A stretch of 64,000 bases of DNA from Bacillota bacterium (GCA_023429995.1 JAEZCE010000027.1:306083-370082), one strand, 5' to 3'; numbered from the stretch's first letter, positions 34,247-42,677 are shown. Translations and numbers: made by a program. The notes: a model not told the origin generated them from the letters alone.

Positions 34247-34575
34247 CCATCGAGAAGAGATTTTAATTTCTCCCACTGTTTAGGTGCCGGCTTATTCAAA
34301 TCTGTTTCCCAATCCCAAACAGTTCGCGCATGAACACCAATCAAATTTGCAAATTCAGTTTTCTCCATACCAAGGCATAATCTGGCCTTGGTTATTTTTT
34401 GTCCTAAAGTATCTACCGGTAGATCCTCAAAGCATCCAAGATATTCGACAGTTTCACCGAGTACTTCGGATAATTTCCGGAGCCGGGGGAGAGAGGGGTG
34501 AATTTTTCCATGTTCGATCATGCTAAGGGCTTCGGGAGTCATTTGGACCGCTGCAGCAAGTTTCCTGATGGTCAT
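34243..34575 (-). CDS. Xre-family regulator, start uncertain
   Basis: The 110 visible residues hold two helix-turn-helix parts: M-T-I-R-K-L-A-A-A-V-Q-M-T-P-E-A-L-S-M-I-E at the start, and F-A-N-L-I-G-V-H-A-R-T-V-W-D-W-E near residue 75. The frame stays open upstream with an apparent Xre helix 1 (G-R-I-C-Q-A-R-Q-N-K-K) before the ATG at 34575 but no good start until it enters the comM fragment. The gene has therefore probably lost its 5' end at the comM junction. Confidence 0.6.
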   Translation of the reverse strand: MTIRKLAAAVQMTPEALSMIEHGKIHPSLPRLRKLSEVLGETVEYLGCFEDLPVDTLGQKITKARLCLGMEKTEFANLIGVHARTVWDWETDLNKPAPKQWEKLKSLLDG

Positions 34576-34697
34576 CTTCTTATTCTGGCGTGCTTGGCAA
34601 ATGCGGCCGGCTGAGGTGGAGAGCTCTAAACCTTCTTTAATATTATTCCAAGGTAAAATTACATGTTTTATTATTTCGCTGAAGGTATTATTGGCAC

Positions 34698-35180
34698 GGT
34701 TGTCCCTGCGGATATTTCGGCGATTCTCTGAAGGCTTGTTCGTGCACGCCGCTGCAGATTCAAAAATATCAAGGCCGGATATCCGGACCGCTGCTCGATC
34801 GGTTTGATTTGCAAATCGAAGTCCCCAGACTGGTCGAATTCGAACTGGATACGGTCCCCAAGAGCGAATCCTCCCAAATAATCCGGGAAAGAGTAGAGGC
34901 AGCCCGTTCTCTGCAACGGGAACGTTTTAAAGGGTCGGAAACCTTTTGCAACTCCGGGATGACCAGTAAAGAACTGCGGGAGTATTGCCAGATAGAACGG
35001 GAGGGCCGGGAATTACTTCGCCAGGCGGTCCAGCGATTTTCCCTGAGCGCCAGGGCTTATACAAGAATCCTAAAATTAGCCCGGACGATTGCCGATTTGG
35101 AAGCTTCTCCCGCGATCGAAATCTCCCATTTAGCTGAGGCGATACAGTACAGGAGCTTGGACCGGAAGGGGATAGGATAA
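34698..35180 (+). pseudogene. comM: 3' fragment of comM (YifB Mg-chelatase-like ATPase)
   Basis: From C-P-C-G-Y-F-G-D (34701) to the normal C-terminus A-I-Q-Y-R-S-L-D-R (35172) the frame encodes the last ~160 residues of ComM, a ~510-residue helicase-like protein involved in transformation. Visible marks are C-S-C-T-P, Q-G-R-I-S-G-P-L-L-D-R-F-D-L and R-A-Y-T-R-I-L-K-L-A-R-T-I-A-D-L. Upstream of 34698 the similarity stops abruptly, and no Walker A is present. comM is a known insertion target for genomic islands, so this is probably an insertion or deletion junction. Confidence 0.85.
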
Positions 35181-35256
35181 AATGAAAATTGCTTGTATTA
35201 AGTATTCTCTTGAAACTTGGTGATCGGTAAATCACGGTAGAGATCAAACGCATGAA

Positions 35257-35511
35257 TTAAATACATTTTAAAATCACAGGTGCAGTAGTCGCATCGACGT
35301 TTGGCTCATTAGTGGGAAAATCAATAAAATCCGGATCGGAAACCAAATTAATATTATTAATAAGAGCACTAAATTGGCCTGAGAAAAAGACAGAAGTATT
35401 TGACTTGACCGTAGTTGACCAACCTTGCTGAACATTTTCTCCACAAAATATCCCTGAATTACTTGCCATATGATTAACAATTTGGCTACCAATGGTAAGA
35501 AAAATCGCCAT
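35257..35511 (-). CDS. Small protein resembling spore germination GerPA/GerPF type
   Basis: An 84-residue protein with GAGGTG 5 nt before its ATG. It has I-G-S-Q-I-V-N near the start, G-E-N-V-Q-Q-G-W, and a late D-P-D-F-I-D-F-P-T-N-E-P. Small Asn/Ser-rich proteins of this pattern are widespread in spore-formers and resemble GerP-type proteins. If correct it supports an endospore-forming relative. Assignment from pattern only. Confidence 0.6.
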   Translation of the reverse strand: MAIFLTIGSQIVNHMASNSGIFCGENVQQGWSTTVKSNTSVFFSGQFSALINNINLVSDPDFIDFPTNEPNVDATTAPVILKCI

Positions 35512-35800
35512 AATACACCTCTAGTTAAAAGAATGCTCACAAATATTGTACGTAGCGAAATATTTTTCTGTGTAAAGAACTATTAAATAAGGCCGACAAT
35601 ACAATGAACCAAGACTTTATTTCTGGCTTTGTTCCGGAGCACAATCATGAGCTCTGATATTATTTTAAGATGAAACGTAGCTTGAAAATGGCCGAGTTGA
35701 CTCCGGTTTTATTAATGGGTGATGGGTTCGCTTGTTTCAAGCATGGTTGGAATGGAATATAGTTTTTAGTGAATAATAACTGTTGTGACTCCTCTTTGTA
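35512..35800. other. Intergenic region without recognised gene
   Basis: About 290 nt with no credible ORF or known RNA motif. The low-complexity text gives no clear promoter that I would name. Two terminators follow (35801 and 35961), and together the gene-free interval extends to 36067. Confidence 0.5.
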
Positions 35801-35830
35801 CCCTACTGCCTGGTTAGGTGGTGGGGTTTA
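35801..35830. terminator. Stem-loop terminator, second copy of a shared family
   Basis: CCCTACTGCC pairs fully (with G-T pairs) with GGTGGTGGGG around TGGTTA; TTTATTTTTG follows. Same core as at 25844 and 36905. Confidence 0.7.
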
Positions 35831-35960
35831 TTTTTGTCAAATTTCCTAGCTTTTTTATCCATGAAATTCATAATATATAAAGAGATAGACCTATCAAGTG
35901 GCTTTATCCTTTTTCCCAAGAATCAACACGCGGAATTGACAACCGGTAAAAAAGTCAAGT

Positions 35961-35990
35961 CCCATTGTCTCTTTAGACAGTGGGTTTTTT
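35961..35990 (+). terminator. Rho-independent terminator
   Basis: CCCATTGTCT pairs with AGACAGTGGG (one T-G pair) around CTTT, followed by six T's. No gene ends nearby on the + strand, so it may mark a lost gene or an attenuated leader for the membrane protein at 36068. Confidence 0.75.
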
Positions 35991-36067
35991 ATTGTTCTTT
36001 GATATGTTAAAAAGATTTTACATAAATTTGCAATTATTGAAAATAATTAATTAATGGAGGTGGATTG

Positions 36068-36550
36068 ATGAGTAAAATACCTATTGATTGGTATTATATA
36101 GTAATTGCTTTTTTGATGTGGGGGTTAGCTTTGTTTTTAATACCAAAAGAAAAATATAAGCCGCTTTTTTGGTATGGATTAATTTGGGGATATTTAGCAG
36201 GTAGTATATTTGCCTGGATATTTGGGCAATGGCTACATTGCTATGAGTATAAACTAGTGGAACCCTTCAGGCCATTTTATACAAATATTTGGCTAAATTT
36301 CGCATGGATTCCTACTATTATGATTTATTTATTTTATTTGCCTACAAGCAATCTATGGTATATTTATCCTTTGTATTTAATTACATTCTCTTTAGCCAGT
36401 GCAGGACTAGATGATATTTTCCATCAAGCCGGATTATTAAAATATTATCATTGGAATTTATTTATCCGATTTATTATATCATTAATTTGGTTTTGGGGAG
36501 TTAAGGTACATTATAAAGCCACTAAAGATAGTATACACAAATATAACTAA
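36068..36550 (+). CDS. Multi-pass membrane protein, CBO0543-like
   Basis: A 160-residue protein from ATG 36068 (GGAGGTGG upstream; the TTG at 36065 is too close). Four or five hydrophobic segments fill most of its length. The Trp- and Tyr-rich pattern F-L-I-P-K-x-K-Y-K, then N-I-W-L-N-F-A-W-I-P, L-Y-L-I-T-F and W-F-W-G-V-K is that of CBO0543-type integral membrane proteins frequent in spore-forming Firmicutes. Function unknown. Confidence 0.7.
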   Translation: MSKIPIDWYYIVIAFLMWGLALFLIPKEKYKPLFWYGLIWGYLAGSIFAWIFGQWLHCYEYKLVEPFRPFYTNIWLNFAWIPTIMIYLFYLPTSNLWYIYPLYLITFSLASAGLDDIFHQAGLLKYYHWNLFIRFIISLIWFWGVKVHYKATKDSIHKYN

Positions 36551-36661
36551 CCTAATAGGAAAATTATATTATGATAAAGGAATTTTTTTTAGATTAACCT
36601 TTCAGAATTGCTGATAAAGCATTAAATGTCTTTCAAGAAAAACAGATATCGAGAATTTAAT

Positions 36662-36817
36662 TTATTTTTCTGGCAAATCTTCAAGAGGGCAAAAATTATT
36701 AATTTTGTGAACATCAAAGATTGACATGTTTTCCGCTTTAGGATGACGGCATGTGTTTGAGAATAATGCGCTTAAATATGGGCAATTCTTACAGGAGTCG
36801 ACTTTAATATATTTCAT
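36662..36817 (-). CDS. Small cysteine-motif protein
   Basis: A 51-residue protein with AAAGGA 7 nt before its ATG. The order C-K-N-C-P-Y near residue 9, C-R-H-P near 23 and F-C-P-L-E-D-L near 42 gives four cysteines in a compact zinc- or iron-binding spacing, a pattern common among small phage and bacterial proteins. It lies alone between the membrane protein and the terminator at 36905. Confidence 0.65.
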   Translation of the reverse strand: MKYIKVDSCKNCPYLSALFSNTCRHPKAENMSIFDVHKINNFCPLEDLPEK

Positions 36818-36904
36818 TTTTTTCCTTTAGTTCATAAACTTAATTTACATATAATTCTATTAATTATAAATATATCCTTCTGGTGATAAAAAAACTGGAC
36901 AAAT

Positions 36905-36938
36905 AAAATCCCACTGCCAAGTTAGGTGGTGGGATTTT
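36905..36938. terminator. Bidirectional stem-loop terminator, third copy of a shared family
   Basis: A 14-bp stem (AAAATCCCACTGCC with GGTGGTGGGATTTT, two G-T pairs) around AAGTTA. It stands 14 nt beyond the stop of the DUF4157 gene and has A/T runs on both sides. Confidence 0.85.
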
Positions 36939-36952
36939 ATTTGTCATCCATT

Positions 36953-38734
36953 TTATAATTCGTATAAGTAATATAATCGGGTGCGTCCTCCAAATTCCCA
37001 TAGCATTGTAGAACGGTTTGGGCCAAATGTTATCATTTCAGAAATATCATCCTCACTCATTTGGTGTAACTCCGTGTCACTTATTTTAATCTGCCGTCGT
37101 TCCGGCTCATTTAGCGAAATGACATATTTGAAGAAATCCAAGGCGTAAGGCACAATCAGTGAAGCATAAATCTTTTTACTGCTACGGATTTCGAAAACAG
37201 GCCGATCGCCGGGATCTAGTTTGCCTTGTAATGCGCCCATAGAACCGAGCAATTTATTTGTTTCTGAATTATCGTTGGAGAGCAAGTCTCTGCCGTTAGG
37301 AATGGCAATTCCCCATAGCCAATCACGACATGTTGTAGGGAATGGGCTTTTCGTACGGTAACGCTTATCAGCGGCATACTGTTTATGGGAAAATAGGCGT
37401 CCACTAATGACAGGCGCATTATCGTCAAGATTCATCATTTCTTTTCCCGTTGACCTTACGGCATTCATAACCAGTTCCACAAAATTCTGTGGATTTTTTT
37501 CGTAAGGTTGGCGTATTTCTTTCGGTAAGGTGTTAAACGTAGCTTTCATGTCGGTTCGGCCAAGCGCTATTTTCATAACAGTCTTTGGAGTGGCGCCAAT
37601 ATCGTTTTGACCTCCGATGATGATTTGCATTAACTGCGTTATTAAAGCCAATAAATTGGGATCTGGATTATGTTCAATTGCTTTTTCAGCTGCCGTATAT
37701 ATTTTTCCCAACTCTTCATCACCACTTGGGTCTTTAACTTTTCCGATTATACTCATAGAATTTACATACCCTATCAAATCTTCTCCAGTGCAAGCAGATT
37801 TTAGCACTTTATTCAAGGATGATAGTGATAGACCTGCAGTTATCTGAGGGGCGACAGTGAAGTTATCGGTTATAAGTGTAAAGTAGCGATTATTAAACGG
37901 CGTTCCATACTGGGCGAACCTACTATTCACAGGATTATATATCATTTTTTCTGTGGAAGACAGTTTACTATTTCGTAGTAATTGTACAATTCCGTCAATT
38001 TTTCGTAATACCTGGAGTAACTGGTTAAGACCGTCTGCATTTTCCTCAAAGTCTTTTGTTACAAATTCCCAAGATGTGTTGCCATTCGGTAACCCATCGG
38101 CTTCGATATAAAAATTTTCACCGTCCAATATTCTGGCTCTCTTTGATAACGGGCCGTAGCCCCCGGATTCATTAACTTGCCATGTTTTTGCAGTAAAGCC
38201 GTCTATTTCGAATTCGAAGCCCACGTTTCTTTGAATTACACTATTTAATGATGGGGTAGCGGAAAAGATTGGTTCTTGAATACGAGGAGTTTCGGTATGG
38301 CTTTTTGTCACGTCCGTTATCACTTTTTCCATTTCACCTGCTTCTCGTTCCAACCTCGAATCATCATTTATAAACGCACCATTCATTTGAAATGTTGGTT
38401 TAACTCTACCTTGAGCCTGTTGTACAACATGCCATGTCTCATGTGGCAAATACTTTTCTTGTCCTGGCGCTACAAGAATATCTGTCCCTTGAGTATATGC
38501 TAATGCTTGGATTTGTGCGGGTTTAGGGGAGTTGTAATGAACTCGAACATTATCCATTGATATGCCGGAAAGAGATTCTACATTCGATTTAATATTGTCC
38601 GGTAGGCCAGTGTTATTTTCTTTCTTCTGAATAAGATTTGGCGAAAAAGTAGTTCCTTTGCGTTTCTTGGGTTGTAGTAAAGTGTTTACCGATACATAAT
38701 TTGTTTTATCGGGTTGAGAATAAATATAATTCAC
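36953..38734 (-). CDS. DUF4157 (eCIS-core) protein with C-terminal effector-like region
   Basis: A 593-residue protein from GTG 38734, 7 nt after GGTGG. Residues ~43-125 are the DUF4157 eCIS-core domain: D-N-V-R-V-H-Y, A-Y-T-Q-G-T-D-I, and H-E-T-W-H-V-V-Q-Q (HExxH at 98-102). The domain is found on cargo of extracellular contractile injection systems. From ~185 on, V-G-F-E-F-E-I, E-A-D-G and S-W-E-F-V-T-K suggest a glutamine-synthetase/amidoligase-like domain, tentatively the effector. No eCIS genes are in this window. Confidence 0.75.
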   Translation of the reverse strand: MNYIYSQPDKTNYVSVNTLLQPKKRKGTTFSPNLIQKKENNTGLPDNIKSNVESLSGISMDNVRVHYNSPKPAQIQALAYTQGTDILVAPGQEKYLPHETWHVVQQAQGRVKPTFQMNGAFINDDSRLEREAGEMEKVITDVTKSHTETPRIQEPIFSATPSLNSVIQRNVGFEFEIDGFTAKTWQVNESGGYGPLSKRARILDGENFYIEADGLPNGNTSWEFVTKDFEENADGLNQLLQVLRKIDGIVQLLRNSKLSSTEKMIYNPVNSRFAQYGTPFNNRYFTLITDNFTVAPQITAGLSLSSLNKVLKSACTGEDLIGYVNSMSIIGKVKDPSGDEELGKIYTAAEKAIEHNPDPNLLALITQLMQIIIGGQNDIGATPKTVMKIALGRTDMKATFNTLPKEIRQPYEKNPQNFVELVMNAVRSTGKEMMNLDDNAPVISGRLFSHKQYAADKRYRTKSPFPTTCRDWLWGIAIPNGRDLLSNDNSETNKLLGSMGALQGKLDPGDRPVFEIRSSKKIYASLIVPYALDFFKYVISLNEPERRQIKISDTELHQMSEDDISEMITFGPNRSTMLWEFGGRTRLYYLYEL

Positions 38735-38958
38735 GTTTCAGCCACCTTTTATTTATAAAAAATATTATTTAATTTATAAAATTATTATATCACATACTAT
38801 TGAATACAAAAATATCCTATTTGAGTATACTTTCATATAATACCAGTTAAATCCGGTAATTCTTTTCCATTATTTGAAAATTTTTTTTGGGTAAATAATA
38901 AATTTAATCTCCATTAAAAACCAATAAATTCTATCTTGGCATCTTAAAGAAGAAGGTA

Positions 38959-38984
38959 TATAATTTTAATCGAACACATATTCG
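38959..38984 (+). promoter_or_regulatory. -10 box with second SOS-type operator
   Basis: TATAAT (38959-38964) is followed 6 nt later by CGAACACATATTCG (38971-38984), again one base off the CGAAC-RNRY-GTTCG consensus, at the same position (one base differs: A for G) as in the copy at 26069. The gene starts 16 nt after the box. Confidence 0.7.
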
Positions 38985-39000
38985 AATTGGAGGCGCAAAT

Positions 39001-39255
39001 ATGCTCGAGGAAATCGGGGAATCTATCGATGTTGTCGCCGCTTTTAATGCCGGCAAAATTATGCCCATGCTATTTTCATGGAAACACCGCCGGTATTATA
39101 ACTTAAAGGTTGCTAGCATGTGGAGCGAAAAAGAAGGAGGAGCTAGACTGGTTCATATGATGGTAACCACCGATAACCCAAACCAGTATGAACTCTGTTT
39201 TAACACGCAAAGCTTTAAGTGGATTTTAGTGAAAGTTTACCATGAAGGATATTAA
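39001..39255 (+). CDS. Second SOS-boxed small conserved protein (DUF6504-like)
   Basis: An 84-residue paralogue of the protein at 26098: both read I-G-x-x-I-D-V-V-A-A-F, L-F-S-W, R-R-Y, N-L-K-V-A-S, L-V-H-M and F-K-W-x-L-V-K-V. Here it stands alone with no UmuD-like gene after it. GGAGGCG precedes its ATG by 6 nt. The shared operator suggests a DNA-damage role. Confidence 0.7.
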   Translation: MLEEIGESIDVVAAFNAGKIMPMLFSWKHRRYYNLKVASMWSEKEGGARLVHMMVTTDNPNQYELCFNTQSFKWILVKVYHEGY

Positions 39256-39403
39256 AAATTGGCTACAACCGGTCCAGGGGGAATTTACATAATATATCGG
39301 TGGATAAGGATGGATTTTTTTAGTCCAGGCTAATCTTAATTTTAAGCCAATCAGAGTTAAAGAGGATGACCCTTGACCCACTTGAGAACAAAATAATTGA
39401 ATA

Positions 39404-39432
39404 AAAATCCGGGAGGAAACCTGCCGGATTTT
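39404..39432. terminator. Hairpin terminator between convergent genes
   Basis: AAAATCCGG pairs with CCGGATTTT, with an inner AGG/CCT pair around AAA; TATTTTC follows. It serves the small SOS-boxed gene and perhaps the esterase gene on the other strand. Confidence 0.75.
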
Positions 39433-39496
39433 ATTTTCATCATTAATCTTCAATTATCAGGGTCGTTTGATTCAATTTTACAAACTGGAATTCACA

Positions 39497-40348
39497 CTAT
39501 TCTTTATCATTTATTTTAGATAACTGTTCCTCATATTCCTCCAAAGATATATTTCCTTTCCCAAATTCGTTACCTATTAGTGCTGCTTTTTCTGCTTTAG
39601 ACAAAGGTTTATTATTCAATTCGTTAATTTTTGAAATTTCCTCTTTCATTGATTCTACTATATTAATTCTTTTGTCATACGCTTCAAAATATCGAAGGCC
39701 AAAAATTCTTTGTGACTTTGCGTTGAAATGTATATTGTCTGGATTTGCTTTCAAATCAGAAGCCGTAACAAAATAACAATTATCCTGTGTATTCGCAAAT
39801 TCAAGCAGAACTTTGTTTATCAAAGGATAATCACGAAAATAACGCCCATATTTACCAGTATTTAAATAATCACCTAACGCACCAACAATCACTGGAATAT
39901 CAGGAACATTTAATCTTTTACGGAGAGTTTCTACTATAACTAAAAATTTCTCATAGTAATGATTAACACCTTCTGGATTACAGTCGTTTTCTCCCTGATG
40001 CCACAAAATTCCGTCTAATTTACTTGTTCGTTGTGCTAATTCAGATTGAAATACAGCATTTTCAAACAACACTCCACCAACAGTCCAATCATCTAAACTG
40101 GTAGAGCCTTCTGCACAAGGAATTAATCCAATTTCTTCAGTTTCATTTTTGTTGCACCATGCGGAAGCAAACGATGCACCTGGTCCTATTCCAGTAAAGG
40201 GTCTATCACAATGAATAGGCTCTATCATCATTTGCCAGAGTCCATTTCTCAACATTTTAATGCGTTCATTACATATTATGGGTACATCTTTGACATATCC
40301 ACGCCCTGCCATATTAGATTGTCCTATCATCAAAAAAGAATGTATTAT
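39497..40348 (-). CDS. SGNH/sialate O-acetylesterase-like hydrolase
   Basis: A ~280-residue protein of the SASA/DUF303 esterase type. Block I is M-I-G-Q-S-N-M-A-G-R-G (Ser nucleophile), then W-H-Q-G-E-N-D (block III) and D-N-I-H-F-N (Asp-His). It probably deacetylates sugars. The usual H-S-F-L before the first block is in frame but begins with ATA at 40348, where GGGAGGTGG stands 6 nt upstream; the first ordinary starts (TTG 40333, ATG 40330) would remove these residues. No signal peptide. Confidence 0.75.
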   Translation of the reverse strand: MIHSFLMIGQSNMAGRGYVKDVPIICNERIKMLRNGLWQMMIEPIHCDRPFTGIGPGASFASAWCNKNETEEIGLIPCAEGSTSLDDWTVGGVLFENAVFQSELAQRTSKLDGILWHQGENDCNPEGVNHYYEKFLVIVETLRKRLNVPDIPVIVGALGDYLNTGKYGRYFRDYPLINKVLLEFANTQDNCYFVTASDLKANPDNIHFNAKSQRIFGLRYFEAYDKRINIVESMKEEISKINELNNKPLSKAEKAALIGNEFGKGNISLEEYEEQLSKINDKE

Positions 40349-40537
40349 TTACTACCACCTCCCGAATTCTAACTTATCGATTCGTTCAATTAAGATGACT
40401 GCTTCGCATAATATTAGAATGACGTCCTATTCCATTATACAACTTATTATGCATAAATTCGCTGCCTGTCGGTAACATAAGAACCTAAAACAAAATAATA
40501 ATCAAATTTCAATATTTTTCTTAAACAGCGCCAAAAT

Positions 40538-40565
40538 AAAAAAACCAGTTTGAATTGGTTTTTTA
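40538..40565. terminator. Bidirectional hairpin in a gene-poor interval
   Basis: AAAAAACCA pairs with TTGGTTTTTT around GTTTGAA. The interval 40349-40760 otherwise contains a 9-bp inverted pair (AACTAGGAC and GTCCTAGTT, about 40605-40660) and no recognised gene. Confidence 0.6.
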
Positions 40566-40760
40566 TTACTCCATCGCCAACGTCCGTTTAAGCTAGGTCC
40601 CTTAAGCCCTATAAAACTAGGACTAATTTATTATTAGTTTATTTTTTGTCCTAGTTAATTAGGCCTTTTTTTATGCTCCATCCTTGATATACTGGAATAG
40701 CAGGTGTTTGATTATAAAAAACGGTAGTGAAGGGACCTACACGGTAAGGAGAGTTTAATA

Positions 40761-40928
40761 ATGGAATGGATAAGTATTGATGAAAGAACCCCAAATAATT
40801 ATGCGACGGTTTTAGTCTATTTTGATAATGGGAAAAATCCTGGAATTGATATTTTTACGTGGAATGATAAATGGTATAAACCAAACTCAATAACTCACTG
40901 GATGCCGCTTCCCGAACCACCTAAATAA
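40761..40928 (+). CDS. DUF551 family protein
   Basis: A 55-residue protein with AAGGAG 9 nt before its ATG. It begins E-W-I-S-I-D-E-R-T-P, has V-L-V-Y near residue 17 and W-N-D-K-W-Y near 34, and ends T-H-W-M-P-L-P-E-P-P, the hallmark of DUF551, a small family often carried by phages. Function unknown. It is the last + strand gene before the long - strand array. Confidence 0.85.
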   Translation: MEWISIDERTPNNYATVLVYFDNGKNPGIDIFTWNDKWYKPNSITHWMPLPEPPK

Positions 40929-40996
40929 AAACCCGATAGAAACTCTACCAGGGTGAAAAAGTCATCCGCTCATTGCAATTCCGCCTATTTATATTA

Positions 40997-41473
40997 TCAA
41001 ATCGCGATTCCAAAACCATTCAAGAACTTATATACATAAGCTTCTATATTCTTATAAGTCAGCTTTTTGTATGATTTGTTGATTTTGTTATTTTTATAGA
41101 AGTATATTGTAAATAGCAGTAGAGTGTGCCTGATCTCTAAAGTTTCTTCAAATTCCGCGAGCATCGCGGGATTATTTTTCAGCAGACCTCTTAATGTATT
41201 TTCCGTTTCGATGATCTCTCTTTCGAGCGCCTTCATCTCGAAGATTTTCTTGAAGTTTCCCTTTTTCAAGCTATGTACATAGTCAAAATCTTTTTCATAT
41301 TCCGGGTAAATCTCATAACGGCTCCCCCTTGCGAAGATTAATATGACCTCTTCCTCGTTGGATAGAGCGGACTGCATTGATTTCAAGTCCTTTTTGATAT
41401 TCTTAATCAGTATATCTTTATTGATTACGGCATCTTGGAATGCTTTGATTTTTTCTTTCCAATCAATGATCAA
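40997..41473 (-). CDS. Hypothetical protein, paralogue of the gene at 42045
   Basis: A ~158-residue helical, Lys/Glu-rich protein (E-M-K-A-L-E-R-E-I-I-E-T-E-N-T-L-R-G-L). GGAG lies 8 nt before TTG 41473, while the ATG at 41482 touches the GGAG directly, so I prefer TTG. It is about 70 percent identical by eye to the protein at 42045. No family recognised; it is the left end of the putative immunity-gene array. Confidence 0.65.
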   Translation of the reverse strand: MIIDWKEKIKAFQDAVINKDILIKNIKKDLKSMQSALSNEEEVILIFARGSRYEIYPEYEKDFDYVHSLKKGNFKKIFEMKALEREIIETENTLRGLLKNNPAMLAEFEETLEIRHTLLLFTIYFYKNNKINKSYKKLTYKNIEAYVYKFLNGFGIAI

Positions 41474-41535
41474 AAATCTCATCTCCAGTTATTTTAATGT
41501 TTTTTATCTGAAGAAGTTGGGTAATCCAAACGAGA

Positions 41536-41718
41536 TTAGATAAAGATTAACAAGCTGGTACAAGCGATGCTTACAAAAAATGTAATCGTCTCAAATACCA
41601 TGGCCGCTCTGTCATTTAATTTCCAAGTAATTGTAAAATAGAATAGATAGGTTATAAACAATGCGATATAAAACCAACAGTAGATGAAGAAAGCTTTTTC
41701 GAAACAATGATGCGCCAA
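41536..41718 (-). CDS. Small two-helix membrane protein
   Basis: A 60-residue protein starting at TTG 41718, 9 nt after GGGAGG. Two hydrophobic segments (about residues 9-32 and 42-60) are visible, with little outside the membrane. It lies between the two paralogous genes and may be a membrane immunity protein; no family recognised. Confidence 0.5.
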   Translation of the reverse strand: MAHHCFEKAFFIYCWFYIALFITYLFYFTITWKLNDRAAMVFETITFFVSIACTSLLIFI

Positions 41719-41748
41719 ATTGTCATACCTCCCGGTTTTTAATCAAGT

Positions 41749-42020
41749 CCTACATACCTTATACGGCACATATCACCCAGCCCAACGCCGTTCCGGCTAT
41801 GAAACACAACCAGATTCCCCGGACTAATCCTCTAGTCCCACCGGCAGGAAGGGTAATGAAACTTGTCCCGATTTGTAAATCCCCCAATTACCTTGGTTTG
41901 GCTATTGGCCCTAATCTTGTTTGAACATCGATGAAAATGCTATTTTCTAGGCGAGATAGGGAAGGGGAGGATTGAATTGCAAAACTACCTGGAGCGCAAG
42001 TAAAAACCATGGAAGATGAC
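41749..42020. repeat. Diverged duplicated flank and leader remnant
   Basis: About 60 nt (41749-41810) resemble 42612-42672, the sequence upstream of the paralogous gene at 42045. At 41951-41970 a degenerate GATAGGGAAGGGGAGG resembles the array repeat, and 41980-42020 resembles the signal-peptide leader at 46165-46205. So the cassette 40997-42020 is an old duplicate of its right neighbour. No gene is seen in 41719-42044. Confidence 0.55.
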
Positions 42021-42044
42021 CCCACTATTTCATGATTTGCATTA

Positions 42045-42518
42045 TCAGATCCCGATCCCAAAATCGTTCAAGATCCTATGTACATAAGCTTCTATATTCT
42101 TGTAAGTCATCCCTTTGTATGTTTTGTTGATTTTATTATTTTTATAGAAATAAACTGTGTATAGAAGAACTGTATGCCTACATTCTACATATTCTTCGAA
42201 GCTTGCGAGCTGAACCGGATTGTTTTTTAGCAGGTCTCTTAATGTATTTTCAGTTTCGATGATCTCCTTTTCAAGCGCTTTGATTTCGAGGATTTCAGTG
42301 AAGCTTCGTTTGAAGTTATTCCCATGTTCAAAAAGTTCCCCGTATGTCGGGTAAATCTCATAACGGCTCCCGCTTTCAAAGATCAATATAACCTCTTCCT
42401 CGTCGGATAGAGTGGATTTAATTAATTTCAAGTCCTTTTTGATATTCTTGATTATTTTATTTTTATTGGCCGTAGCATCTTGGAACGCTTTGATTTTGTC
42501 TTTCCAATTGATTATCAA
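42045..42518 (-). CDS. Hypothetical protein, paralogue of the gene at 40997
   Basis: A ~157-residue protein with the same architecture as its neighbour: a charged helical N-terminal half, E-E-E-V-I-L-I-F, G-S-R-Y-E-I-Y-P, then Y-F-Y-K-N-N-K-I-N-K and Y-K-N-I-E-A-Y-V near the end. The TTG at 42518 is 8 nt after GGAG, as in the paralogue. Possibly an immunity protein by context only. Confidence 0.65.
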   Translation of the reverse strand: MIINWKDKIKAFQDATANKNKIIKNIKKDLKLIKSTLSDEEEVILIFESGSRYEIYPTYGELFEHGNNFKRSFTEILEIKALEKEIIETENTLRDLLKNNPVQLASFEEYVECRHTVLLYTVYFYKNNKINKTYKGMTYKNIEAYVHRILNDFGIGI

Positions 42519-42677
42519 AAATCTCATCTCCAGTTATATTAACTGTTTATCTGAAGATGCCTGTTCAAAATGATATTAGATAAGTATCAAACTAACTCTC
42601 CCGGCTTCCGATTACGGCCTACAGACCTTACACGGAACATACCCAACATTCAACGCTCCTTGTCTGCTATGAAACAA

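Noticed and set aside
34520..34807. A + strand gene across the comM junction
   Set aside because: It is out of frame with the comM fragment and covers the antisense of the Xre gene.
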